From NCBI GenBank assembly GCA_045643425.1, contig JAZUKW010000057.1, positions 1 to 22,259 of the forward strand: a DNA stretch of 22,259 nucleotides. Reading direction: 5' to 3'. The DNA is from RGIG426 sp045643425 (GTDB lineage: Bacteria; Bacillota; Clostridia; Oscillospirales; Acutalibacteraceae). Numbering within the stretch: position 1 is the first letter of the stretch; the number at the start of each line of letters is the position of its first letter. Made by a program: the position numbers and the translations under genes. Positions 6,635 through 13,750 of the stretch are shown piece by piece. The notes below the pieces were generated by a model. It made no database searches, had not been told where the DNA came from, and was given only the letters and a program-made list of their open reading frames with translations.

Positions 6635-7398
6635 ACAATACGTGCCCGAAATGCGGCGCGCCGTTACAGCCGGAGGCACAGTTTTGTCCGCATTGTATGA
6701 CCTCGCTGTGTGCTAAAACCGAAATTGCGCCGCCAAAGCCGAAAAAAAAGAAAACCACTGTGCTCCTTGCGCTTATTGCTGTTGTGGCAGTGCTTATTTG
6801 CGCAGGCACGGGACTGTTCGTAAAGCAACAAAGCAAACGGCACGCCCCGCTATGCTCCTTTGCCCAATTTTCCGCGGCGGCACCAATCGTCAGCGAAAAA
6901 ATGGGCGTCGACACGCTCTGGGACTTAGACAGCCTCATCGACACCCATTATTCTGCGAAAACGAAGTTTCGTCAGTACGCTGTCGACACGTATGTAGGCG
7001 ATGCGCTGTTGTCGCTGTTCTTCTACAACGAAGGCGAGGAAATCGGTGCGTATTTCTGCGATGTCACACCGGAAAACCGCGACAAAGCAGAAAGCCTCTT
7101 AAAATGCGTAGTGCAAAGCACCTGCAACTATTACTTCACGGATATTGACAATGTGTTTGACGATGAAAGACGGTATCCGAAAAAAGACTTGCCCGACCCC
7201 TTTATCGCACAGTATACCGATATGCTCAATCGCACCGATGCGTATACTGCCGCAATGACCTCCGATACCGCTATTGCCTCGCGCTACATCACCATGCTGA
7301 CCGCGCAGGAAAAAATCACATTTGTGGTGACCACCCGCGACACAAACGGCGAGATCCTGTATGATCTCTCCGTGGGAATCACGAGGCCCGAGCCATGA
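6631..7398 (+). CDS. Zinc-ribbon single-pass membrane protein
   Basis: This 255-residue protein starts with a cytoplasmic zinc ribbon (CPKC at 5-8 and CPHC at 19-22), then a Pro/Lys linker, one transmembrane helix (about 42-64) and an extracytoplasmic domain of some 185 residues. The outer domain includes FSAAAPIVSEKMGVDTLWDLDS near its start and FVVTTRDTNGEILYDLSVGI near its end; I recognise no family there. The positive charges before the helix put the ribbon inside. The shape, an internal zinc ribbon and an external sensor-like domain, suits a signal-passing partner for the soluble kinase encoded next. The gene overlaps its neighbours by ATGA at both ends, so the three products are probably made in fixed proportion. 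Confidence 0.8.
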   Translation: MNNTCPKCGAPLQPEAQFCPHCMTSLCAKTEIAPPKPKKKKTTVLLALIAVVAVLICAGTGLFVKQQSKRHAPLCSFAQFSAAAPIVSEKMGVDTLWDLDSLIDTHYSAKTKFRQYAVDTYVGDALLSLFFYNEGEEIGAYFCDVTPENRDKAESLLKCVVQSTCNYYFTDIDNVFDDERRYPKKDLPDPFIAQYTDMLNRTDAYTAAMTSDTAIASRYITMLTAQEKITFVVTTRDTNGEILYDLSVGITRPEP

Positions 7399-8099
7399 CC
7401 TGTGACACCTTTTTGGAACAGCTGAAAGCGGACTACGCGCTTGTGCGGGTGTTATCCGCCAAAAACGAGGCAGAAGTCTTGCTCTATAAGCATCGCGCCT
7501 TATCCCGTTTTCTTGTTGTGCGCCGCTATTCCGCGCCGATACCCGTTTACGATTATCTGAAAGCCGTGTCGTTCCCCGCCTTGCCGACGGTATTCGACAC
7601 CGTTCGAACGGAAGACGGGCAAATCGTGTTAGAGGAATATATCGACGGCATCACCGTCGCCGATGTGCTGGAAAACGGCTTATATACCTACGGCGGCGCA
7701 AAAAAAGTGCTTTGCGCTGTGGGAAACGCCTTGTCCGTGCTCCACGAGGTCGGCTTTGTTCATCGGGACGTGAAGCCGGAAAATGTGATGATTTCCAAAA
7801 CCGGCGACGTGAAACTCATTGACTTTAACGCGTCCCGCAAAGTCGTGCCCACCGCGCAAAACGACACGGTGCAAATCGGCACCCTCGGTTACGCCGCGCC
7901 CGAACAGTTGGGACTGTCGCAAAGCGACCGGCATACCGACATTTACGCGCTCGGCGTGTTGCTCAACGTGATGCTCACCGGCAAGCACCCCAGCCAACAA
8001 CTGGCCAAGGGAAAAGCGGGAAAAATTGTGTTGAAAGCCACTCAAATCGACCCGCTCTCACGGTATCCCACTGTTTTGGATTTGTTGGAAAAATTATAA
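7395..8099 (+). CDS. Short atypical Ser/Thr protein kinase
   Basis: This is a 234-residue protein-kinase fold with no membrane helix or PASTA domain. The C-lobe is well kept: HRDVKPEN (123-130, catalytic D125), APE (168-170), D182 of the F helix and the closing RYPTVLDLLEKL. The N-lobe is short and degenerate. The glycine-rich loop is not visible (LSAKNEAEVLLYKH), and the usual beta-3 lysine position reads LVVRRY, arginine instead of lysine. The magnesium-binding DFG reads DFN (143-145). Conserved catalytic residues suggest activity, but the ATP-lysine change leaves a pseudokinase possible. It is the last gene of the HTH operon, starting by ATGA overlap, and is followed at once by a terminator. 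Substrates could be the HTH protein or the zinc-ribbon protein. Confidence 0.85.
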   Translation: MTCDTFLEQLKADYALVRVLSAKNEAEVLLYKHRALSRFLVVRRYSAPIPVYDYLKAVSFPALPTVFDTVRTEDGQIVLEEYIDGITVADVLENGLYTYGGAKKVLCAVGNALSVLHEVGFVHRDVKPENVMISKTGDVKLIDFNASRKVVPTAQNDTVQIGTLGYAAPEQLGLSQSDRHTDIYALGVLLNVMLTGKHPSQQLAKGKAGKIVLKATQIDPLSRYPTVLDLLEKL

Positions 8100-8101
8100 A
8101 A

Positions 8102-8125
8102 ACGGACGAGAAAGTTCTCGTCCGT
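8102..8125. terminator. Bidirectional terminator after the kinase gene
   Basis: A 9-bp stem (ACGGACGAG, 8102-8110, and its complement at 8117-8125) is flanked by A-run and T-run. It separates the convergent kinase and amidohydrolase genes. Confidence 0.85.
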
Positions 8126-8158
8126 TTTTATATATGTGTGAAATTATACGGGAACGCG

Positions 8159-8953
8159 TTATTCCCCAAACAACCGTTCGAACGTCTTGTGGCAGATCTG
8201 CTCGTTTTCCTCGTCCGACAGCCCGAGCGAGAAAAACCGCTCACGTTCTTCCGTCGGGTTCCACATCGGGAAATCCGTGCCGAATAAAAACTGCTCCGGC
8301 CCGAATTTGTCGATCATCCGCTTGGCGAGCTCGCGGTCGATCACGGTGAGCGAGCTGGACGTATCGAAGTACAAATTCGGATTTTTGTCAAGCGAAAATG
8401 CCTCGTCCCACCGACGGTAGCCGCCGAAATGCGCACCGATACACGTGAGGTCGGGCACCTGCCGCATCACGTTTTGCACCTTGGTCGGCGCGGAATAGTC
8501 ATAGCGGTTGTCGCCGGTATGAAACAGCACGGGAAGCCCGCGCTTCGCAATTTCGCGGTACATCGGAATCGCGTGCGGATCGTCGATGTCGAATTTTTGG
8601 AAATCGGGGTGGAATTTCACCCCGCGCAGACCGAGTTCCACCGCGCGGTCGAGTTCCTCGGCGACGTTTTGGTAATCGGGGTGCATCGCGGCAAAACCCA
8701 AAAACTCCGGATGCGCGGCGCATTCGCCGGCAATAAAGGTGTTGATGCTCTCTACCTGGCTCGCGGTCACGGCCGACGAGCAAACGAGACAGCGGGAAAT
8801 GCCCGCCGCTTTTTCCGCCGCCAACAGCCGTTCGGTCGCGGCGGGAGAATACATCTCGCTCTCGTAAAACGCACCGATCGAGGCGGTGGCTTTTTCGGCG
8901 ATCTTATCGGGGAAAATGTGGGAATGTGCATCATAAATTAGCAAAGTGGTCAC
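8159..8953 (-). CDS. Metal-dependent amidohydrolase (amidohydrolase-2/TIM-barrel type)
   Basis: This cytoplasmic TIM-barrel hydrolase of about 264 residues binds divalent metal. The metal-ligand landmarks are in order: DAHSHIFP near the N-terminus, GLRGVKFHPDFQ, LPVLFHTGDN, GAHFGG and the terminal FGTDFPMWNP with the catalytic aspartate. This is the amidohydrolase-2 (ACMSD/TatD-like) pattern; the substrate is unknown, and a decarboxylase is possible. The start is uncertain. The GTG at 8953 has AAAAGGA only a base or two away; a TTG at 8944 would have that site at a normal distance (about 10 bases) and would remove three residues. The gene has its own promoter, which overlaps the stop of the deacetylase gene upstream. 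Confidence 0.85.
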   Translation of the reverse strand: MTTLLIYDAHSHIFPDKIAEKATASIGAFYESEMYSPAATERLLAAEKAAGISRCLVCSSAVTASQVESINTFIAGECAAHPEFLGFAAMHPDYQNVAEELDRAVELGLRGVKFHPDFQKFDIDDPHAIPMYREIAKRGLPVLFHTGDNRYDYSAPTKVQNVMRQVPDLTCIGAHFGGYRRWDEAFSLDKNPNLYFDTSSSLTVIDRELAKRMIDKFGPEQFLFGTDFPMWNPTEERERFFSLGLSDEENEQICHKTFERLFGE

Positions 8954-8975
8954 GTCCTTTTTTCAAAACGAAAAA

Positions 8976-9004
8976 AGTATACCACACCCGCTGCCGATTT
9001 TCAA
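8976..9004 (-). promoter_or_regulatory. Promoter of the amidohydrolase gene
   Basis: On the minus strand TTGAAA and TATACT are 17 bases apart, with TGG just before the -10 (extended element). The -35 box overlaps the stop codon of the upstream deacetylase gene, so the two genes may be transcribed both together and apart. Confidence 0.75.
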
Positions 9005-9840
9005 CCGTTTTCGCCGAAATATTGACAAAACCGCGAAAAGCTTACGCTCGCATCCACCGGAAACCGCGGCAACGCATATACGTCCGAGTCGGCCGTAACG
9101 ACCCCCTCCGACGCGCGGAACGCGAGGCGGATCCCCGCCGCCTTGACGCTCGCCTTCACCGCGTCGCTGTAAGCGCCGTAGGGATAGGCAAACGCCGTCG
9201 TGCAGGCGTTCAAAACGGGCTCGAGCGCCGCGCGGCATTGCTTTAGATCCGCCGCCCGCTCGCGGTCGGTCGCGGTACAAAGCGCGGACGCACCGCCGCA
9301 GATCGTATGTAAATCGTTCGTGTGGCAGGCATAGGTAAACACGTCGGCGGTGCGCTTTATCGTCTCGCTGTCGGTCATCTGCACGAGCGACGGCGAAAAC
9401 GCCTGACCCGGCTCGCCGAGATGCCCCGTCACGAGAAACACGGTCGCGCACAGCCCCCGCTTTTTAAGCAGCGGATACGCAACGGCGGCGTTGCTCAAAT
9501 AGCCGTCGTCAAACGTGATCAGCACCGCTTTTTCGGGAAGTGCGGCGTTTTTATAAAAAAACGCCTCCACCTGCGCGGGTGTCACCGTCGTGTATCCGTT
9601 TTCCGTAAGAAAATCGAGCTGCTTCTCGAACTCCTCCGCGTAGGTCACGATCGAGTTGCCGGAAAACCGCTCCGCCTGCCCTTTCGGGAGGATGTGATGA
9701 TACATCAGCACCGTAACCGCCGCCGGTTTTGCCGCCTGCGCCGCCGCCGCATCGTGACAGCGGGACAAGACAAACAGAATAAAGAAAATCAGCGCCAACA
9801 GCGACGCTGTACGCCACCCTCGATTTTTTCGTTTTTCCAT
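9001..9840 (-). CDS. Membrane-anchored polysaccharide deacetylase (NodB/CE4 fold)
   Basis: This enzyme probably removes acetyl groups from N-acetyl sugars in peptidoglycan or another envelope glycan, outside the membrane. The 279-residue protein has a basic N-terminus and one membrane helix (about 11-27), then the catalytic domain. VTVLMYHHI opens the fold. TFDDGY (109-114) is motif 1 with the catalytic base and metal aspartates. HTNDLH (173-178) supplies the two metal histidines, and FAYPYGAYSD (from 217) is motif 3. The start ATG follows AAAGGAGGGCGACCGA. It is divergent from mnmG across 117 bases. The serine-arginine-cysteine at the end of the helix is not a good lipobox, so a helix anchor is more likely than lipidation. 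Confidence 0.9.
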   Translation of the reverse strand: MEKRKNRGWRTASLLALIFFILFVLSRCHDAAAAQAAKPAAVTVLMYHHILPKGQAERFSGNSIVTYAEEFEKQLDFLTENGYTTVTPAQVEAFFYKNAALPEKAVLITFDDGYLSNAAVAYPLLKKRGLCATVFLVTGHLGEPGQAFSPSLVQMTDSETIKRTADVFTYACHTNDLHTICGGASALCTATDRERAADLKQCRAALEPVLNACTTAFAYPYGAYSDAVKASVKAAGIRLAFRASEGVVTADSDVYALPRFPVDASVSFSRFCQYFGENG

Positions 9841-9896
9841 TCGGTCGCCCTCCTTTGCCGCGTTTTTATCTTATTACGCAAAAACGCAAAAAATGC

Positions 9897-9925
9897 TTGC
9901 AGGACAAGGCAAAACGCGGTATACT
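9897..9925 (+). promoter_or_regulatory. Promoter of the mnmG operon
   Basis: TTGCAG and TATACT are 17 bases apart; the GTG start of mnmG follows 32 bases after the -10. This is the only promoter-like match seen in the divergent region for this direction. Confidence 0.7.
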
Positions 9926-9957
9926 ATGCGGTGTAGAGAAAAAAGGAGGTGGACAGT

Positions 9958-11835
9958 GTGAAGTTTTTTGCAGACAGCTACGACGTGGCGGTCGTCGGTG
10001 CCGGTCACGCCGGCGTCGAAGCAGCGCTTTCGGCGGCACGGCTCGGGTGCAAAACCGCCCTGTTTACCATTAACCTCGATTGGGTGGCGAATATGCCGTG
10101 TAACCCCTCGATCGGCGGCACGGCAAAGGGACATCTCGTGCGCGAGATCGACGCGCTCGGCGGCGAAATGGCCAAGGCGGCGGACGATACGCTGTTACAG
10201 TCCCGTATGCTCAACCGCGGCAAAGGCCCCGCCGTCCACTCGCTGCGCGCGCAGATCGACCGCCGCGACTATTCGGCGCGGATGAAGAAAACGCTCGAAC
10301 AAACCGAAAATCTCCACGTATTGCAGGGTGAGATCGTCTCGCTTTCGCAGGAGGAAAACGGCGAATGGCGGTTTTCGACGCGGCTCGAGGCGGAATATAC
10401 CGCCAAAGCCGTCATTTTGGCGACCGGCACGTTTTTGCGCGGCAAAATTTTCGTCGGCGACGTGTCGTATGACGGCGGCCCGGACGGGATGTTTGCCGCG
10501 ACCGACCTCACCGCCGATCTGCTCAAGCTCGGGATGCAGCTGCGCCGCTTCAAAACGGGCACGCCCGCGCGCGTTTTGCGCTCGTCTATCGACTTTTCCG
10601 AATTAGAGGTGCAGCCCGGCGACGAGCCGGTGGTGCCGTTCTCGTTCGAGACCGAAAAGGAGCTTGAAAATAAGCTCCCCTGCCACATTACGTGGACCAA
10701 CAGCGAAACGAAACGCATTATTTTAGAAAATCTCCACCGCTCGCCGCTGTATGCGGGCAAAATCGACGGTGTCGGCCCGCGCTACTGCCCGAGCATCGAG
10801 GATAAGATCGTCCGCTTCGCCGACAAAGAAGCACACCAGGTATTTATCGAGCCGTGCGGCTACAAAACCGACGAAATGTACTTGCAGGGGCTGTCGTCCT
10901 CGCTTCCGGTGGACGTGCAGTTTGACATCTTAAAATCCATCAAAGGCCTCGAGCACGTCCACGTGATGCGCCCCGCCTACGCGATCGAATACGATTGCTG
11001 TGACCCGCTGCAGCTGTCGGCGACCCTCGAATTCAAAGCCCTTCCCGGGCTTTACGGCGCGGGGCAGTTCAACGGCAGCTCCGGCTATGAAGAAGCGGCG
11101 GCGCAGGGGCTTGTCGCCGGCATCAACGCCGCGCTCAAGATCAAAGGCGAAGAGCCGATGATTCTCGACCGCGCCGACGGCTATATCGGCACGCTCGTTG
11201 ACGACCTTGTAACGAAAGGCTGCTCTGATCCCTATCGAATGATGACCTCCCGCTCGGAATACCGTCTCGTTTTGCGCCAGGACAACGCCGACGAGCGGCT
11301 GACCCCCATCGGGCGGCGCGTCGGACTTGTGACGGAGGAGCGGTGGGCGCACTATATCGCCCGCAAGATCGCCAAAATTGCCGAGCTCGACCGTCTGCAC
11401 GACACCGTGCTTCCCCCGTCGGAGGCGCTTTCGGCGTTGTGCGAGGAAAACGGCACGACCCCGCCGCAAACCGGCGCGCGGTTGTCGGAGCTTATTAAGC
11501 GCCCGCAGCTCGATTACGCAAAGCTTGCACCGGTTGACCCCGACCGCCCGACGCTCGACCCGCTCGTCATTGAGCAGCTCGAGGTACAGCTCAAATACGA
11601 AGGCTACTTAAAGCGACAGGAGGCGGACATCCGCGAAATGCGGCGGCTCGAAAACCGCCTGCTGCCCGACGACATCGACTACGACGGCATTACGGGACTG
11701 CGCAAGGAAGCGCGCGAAAAGCTCGGCAAAGTCCGCCCGCGCAGTATCGGACAAGCCTCCCGCATCAGCGGTGTCAGCCCTGCGGACGTGGCGGTGCTCA
11801 TCCTGTTCTTGCAGGCACGGGGAGACGACAAATGA
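9958..11835 (+). CDS. mnmG: tRNA uridine-5-carboxymethylaminomethyl modification enzyme MnmG (GidA)
   Basis: With MnmE this FAD enzyme places carboxymethylaminomethyl groups on the wobble uridine of several tRNAs. The 625-residue length is standard. The FAD-binding start VAVVGAGHAGVEAALSAARLG is followed by MPCNPSIGGTAKGHLVREID, LNRGKGPAVHSLRAQIDR, the second dinucleotide motif region VILATGTFLRG, and the family signatures GPRYCPSIEDK and GQFNGSSGYEEAAAQGL. The C-terminal helical part, ending GVSPADVAVLILFLQARG, binds MnmE/tRNA. A GTG at 9949 lies inside the ribosome site AAAAGGAGGT, so the true start is the GTG at 9958. No mnmE is visible nearby, although it is often the upstream neighbour. 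It overlaps the next gene by ATGA. Confidence 0.97.
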   Translation: MKFFADSYDVAVVGAGHAGVEAALSAARLGCKTALFTINLDWVANMPCNPSIGGTAKGHLVREIDALGGEMAKAADDTLLQSRMLNRGKGPAVHSLRAQIDRRDYSARMKKTLEQTENLHVLQGEIVSLSQEENGEWRFSTRLEAEYTAKAVILATGTFLRGKIFVGDVSYDGGPDGMFAATDLTADLLKLGMQLRRFKTGTPARVLRSSIDFSELEVQPGDEPVVPFSFETEKELENKLPCHITWTNSETKRIILENLHRSPLYAGKIDGVGPRYCPSIEDKIVRFADKEAHQVFIEPCGYKTDEMYLQGLSSSLPVDVQFDILKSIKGLEHVHVMRPAYAIEYDCCDPLQLSATLEFKALPGLYGAGQFNGSSGYEEAAAQGLVAGINAALKIKGEEPMILDRADGYIGTLVDDLVTKGCSDPYRMMTSRSEYRLVLRQDNADERLTPIGRRVGLVTEERWAHYIARKIAKIAELDRLHDTVLPPSEALSALCEENGTTPPQTGARLSELIKRPQLDYAKLAPVDPDRPTLDPLVIEQLEVQLKYEGYLKRQEADIREMRRLENRLLPDDIDYDGITGLRKEAREKLGKVRPRSIGQASRISGVSPADVAVLILFLQARGDDK

Positions 11836-12137
11836 TCGTATGGTACTTTTTAGGCTGGCTCGCGCTTGTCGGCGTGATCGGCTCGGCGGTGTCGATTTAC
11901 GACAAATGGGCGGCGAAGCATAACCCGCGCCACCGCATCCGCGAAAAAACGCTGCTCCGCCTCGGGGCAGTGGGCGGCGCGCTGCTTATGTATATCACGA
12001 TGCAGCTCATCCGCCACAAGACGCAACACAAAAACATCATGTGGGGGCTGACGCTCGAATACCTCGCCCACGCGATGATTTTAGGCTTTTTGCTGTATAA
12101 GGAGGGCTACGTCGAATGGTTGACAAATCTCTTTTGA
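11832..12137 (+). CDS. DUF1294 membrane protein
   Basis: This 101-residue membrane protein has three likely helices. It shows the DUF1294 signature order: SIYDKWAAK after the first helix, then RIREKTLLRLGAVGGALLMY and MQLIRHKTQHKN. The function of this family is unknown. It starts inside the end of mnmG (ATGA) and its own end overlaps the rsmG start by 22 bases, so all three genes are translationally linked. I recall mnmG and rsmG as direct neighbours in many Firmicutes; a membrane gene between them is less usual. Confidence 0.85.
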   Translation: MIVWYFLGWLALVGVIGSAVSIYDKWAAKHNPRHRIREKTLLRLGAVGGALLMYITMQLIRHKTQHKNIMWGLTLEYLAHAMILGFLLYKEGYVEWLTNLF

Positions 12138-12832
12138 TCGCCGCCGCCGAAACGGTGGGCGTGGCGCTCTCCCCCGAAGCCGCGGAAAAATTCGACACCT
12201 ATGCCGCAAGGCTTGTCGAATGGAACGAAAAAATCAACCTGACCGCGCTCACCGCGCCGCGCGACATTGTGTGGAAGCATTTTGCGGACAGCCTTTCCGC
12301 CGCACCGTATTTACCCAAAACGCCGTTTTCGCTTATCGACGTCGGCACCGGCGCGGGCTTTCCCGGCGTGCCGCTCGCGCTCGTGCGGCCGGATCTGCAG
12401 TTGACGCTTTTAGACAGCTTGCAAAAGCGGCTGACGTTTTTAGACGCACTGTGCAAAGAGCTCGGCATTCCCGTCACCCTCGTCCACGCCCGTGCGGAGG
12501 ACGGCGGCCACGATCCCGCGCTGCGCGAGCAGTTCGACGTGGCGACCGCGCGCGCGGTGGCGAATTTGCCGGTCTTATGCGAGTATTGCCTGCCGTTCGT
12601 CAAGGTCGGCGGACAGTTCCTCGGAATGAAAGGGCCGTCGGGCGACGACGAGCTTGCCGCCGCGAGCGCCGCTGTGAAAAAGCTGGGCGGCAAACCGGCA
12701 CGTATCAAACCGCTGACGCTGGACACCGCGGGCGAGCCGTTCGACCGCACCCTTATTTTCATCGACAAAATCGGCAAAACGCCGAGCGCATATCCCCGCC
12801 CCGCCGCGAAAATCAAAAAAACCGCGCTGTAA
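12116..12832 (+). CDS. rsmG: 16S rRNA (guanine-527-N7)-methyltransferase RsmG (GidB)
   Basis: This cytoplasmic SAM-dependent enzyme methylates G527 of 16S rRNA; loss gives low-level streptomycin resistance in many bacteria. The 238-residue protein has the family N-terminus with LVEWNEKINLTALTAP and HFADSL, the SAM-binding loop LIDVGTGAGFPGVPLAL, DSLQKRLTFLDALCKELG, and VATARAVANLPVLCEYCLPFVKVGG. The ATG at 12116 lies within the end of the DUF1294 gene, preceded by AAGGAGGGCTACGTCGA. The stop codon lies in the loop of a 9-bp hairpin, followed by a second, stronger hairpin that overlaps the noc start region. Confidence 0.96.
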   Translation: MVDKSLLIAAAETVGVALSPEAAEKFDTYAARLVEWNEKINLTALTAPRDIVWKHFADSLSAAPYLPKTPFSLIDVGTGAGFPGVPLALVRPDLQLTLLDSLQKRLTFLDALCKELGIPVTLVHARAEDGGHDPALREQFDVATARAVANLPVLCEYCLPFVKVGGQFLGMKGPSGDDELAAASAAVKKLGGKPARIKPLTLDTAGEPFDRTLIFIDKIGKTPSAYPRPAAKIKKTAL

Positions 12833-12842
12833 CGCGCGGTTT
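12819..12842 (+). terminator. Hairpin at the rsmG stop codon
   Basis: AAACCGCGC pairs with GCGCGGTTT around a six-base loop that contains the rsmG stop. It has no T-run after it, so alone it is a weak terminator; it may work with the hairpin that follows or protect the mRNA end. Confidence 0.5.
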
Positions 12843-12857
12843 CGACACCAAAAACAG

Positions 12858-12905
12858 ACCGTCTTTTTTCTTTGTGCGTGATAGCATAAAAAGAAAAAGG
12901 ACGGT
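12858..12905 (+). promoter_or_regulatory. Long hairpin enclosing the noc ribosome-binding site
   Basis: A 16-bp stem (12858-12873 with 12890-12905, one G-U pair) and a 16-base loop is followed by six T bases and then at once by the noc ATG at 12911. It has the form of an intrinsic terminator, yet its right arm contains the only ribosome-site candidate for noc (AAAGGACGG). The same element could therefore end the rsmG transcript and limit noc translation. Confidence 0.65.
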
Positions 12906-12910
12906 TTTTT

Positions 12911-13714
12911 ATGTGGGACACAAAACTGCAAAAACGCGTGGGTGCGGTGGTGTCGTTTCCGGTGGACGCCATTCGCCCGAACCCGGCGCAGCCGCGCCGC
13001 TATTTCGCCTACGACAAGCTGTTGGCGCTGGCGCAGAGCATCGGAGAAAACGGGCTTCTTCAGCCGCTGACCGTCACGGTGCAGCACGGCGTACCGACGC
13101 TTATCGCCGGTGAACGGCGACTGCGCGCGTGTAAATTGGCGGGGCTCAAGACCGTGCCGTGTATCGTCGTAAAGCAAACCGACGAGCAGGCGGCGGTGTT
13201 GGCGCTTGTCGAAAATTTACAGCGGGAGGATCTGCACTATTTTGAGCAGGCGGAGGGCATTCGCCGCCTGATCGACGAATATCATCTCACCCAGGAGCAG
13301 GCGGCGGCACGCCTCGGCTTTACACAGCCGACGGTCGCCAACAAATTGCGGCTGCTCGCCTTTTCTCCCGCCGAGCGGGACAAGCTGCTTTCGGCCGGTG
13401 CCGGCGAACGCCACGCCCGCGCCCTGCTCGGATTAGAGGAGACGGCGCGCGCCGCGCTGCTCGTGCGGATGATCGCCGAAAATTGGACGGTCGCGCGTAC
13501 CGAGCGGGAGGTCGCCGCCTTTAAGGATGCAGAAAAAGTGCCGCGCCGCCGCGTGATCCCGCTCGTTCGGGACGTGCGGCTGTTTTTCAACACCGTAGAC
13601 CGCGCGGTCGAAACGATGCGCCAATCGGGGGTAGCGGTCGATGCGCAAAAACGGCAGGGCGACGGCTATATCGAATGGGTCGTGCGCATTCCGAACGAGC
13701 GAAACGCGCGTTAA
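12911..13714 (+). CDS. noc: Nucleoid occlusion protein Noc (ParB family)
   Basis: Noc is a ParB-like CTPase that coats the nucleoid and blocks division over it. The 267-residue protein has GERRLRACKLAG and LVENLQREDLHYFE, a helix-turn-helix LTQEQAAARLGFTQPTVANKLRLL, GERHARALLGLE, and a Noc-type end (RDVRLFFNTVDRAVETMRQSGV ... EYIEWVVRIP-like), which is distinct from ParB. It lacks the KGLGKGL ParA-contact motif. Unlike Bacillus Noc, it has almost no N-terminal extension: the ParB core begins about 18 residues in, and an in-frame stop at 12887 rules out a longer start. The membrane-targeting amphipathic helix may thus be missing or very short. It follows rsmG, the standard position. Confidence 0.88.
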   Translation: MWDTKLQKRVGAVVSFPVDAIRPNPAQPRRYFAYDKLLALAQSIGENGLLQPLTVTVQHGVPTLIAGERRLRACKLAGLKTVPCIVVKQTDEQAAVLALVENLQREDLHYFEQAEGIRRLIDEYHLTQEQAAARLGFTQPTVANKLRLLAFSPAERDKLLSAGAGERHARALLGLEETARAALLVRMIAENWTVARTEREVAAFKDAEKVPRRRVIPLVRDVRLFFNTVDRAVETMRQSGVAVDAQKRQGDGYIEWVVRIPNERNAR

Positions 13715-13719
13715 CATCT

Positions 13720-13742
13720 GTATAATTCACCCCATATTATAC
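13720..13742. other. Weak AT-rich inverted repeat between convergent genes
   Basis: GTATAAT and ATTATAC form a 7-bp stem with a nine-base loop in the 36-base gap between noc and the BofC-like gene. It is too AT-rich to be a confident terminator; no other terminator is visible here. Confidence 0.3.
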
Positions 13743-13750
13743 GGTTTGTA

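Noticed and set aside
4246..8099. The small-protein block as a toxin-antitoxin or phage remnant
   Set aside because: No toxin, integrase, recombinase or phage structural motif is present, and no flanking repeats that look like attachment sites were seen.
11040..11052. TTCCCGGG core as a possible Noc-binding site in mnmG
   Set aside because: The outer bases of the palindrome do not match (ATTTCCCGGGAAAT type); a single partial match in GC-rich coding sequence is expected by chance.
12220..13113. Plus-strand frame of 297 codons spanning rsmG and noc
   Set aside because: It is a different frame of two well-supported genes and is Arg-rich shadow sequence.
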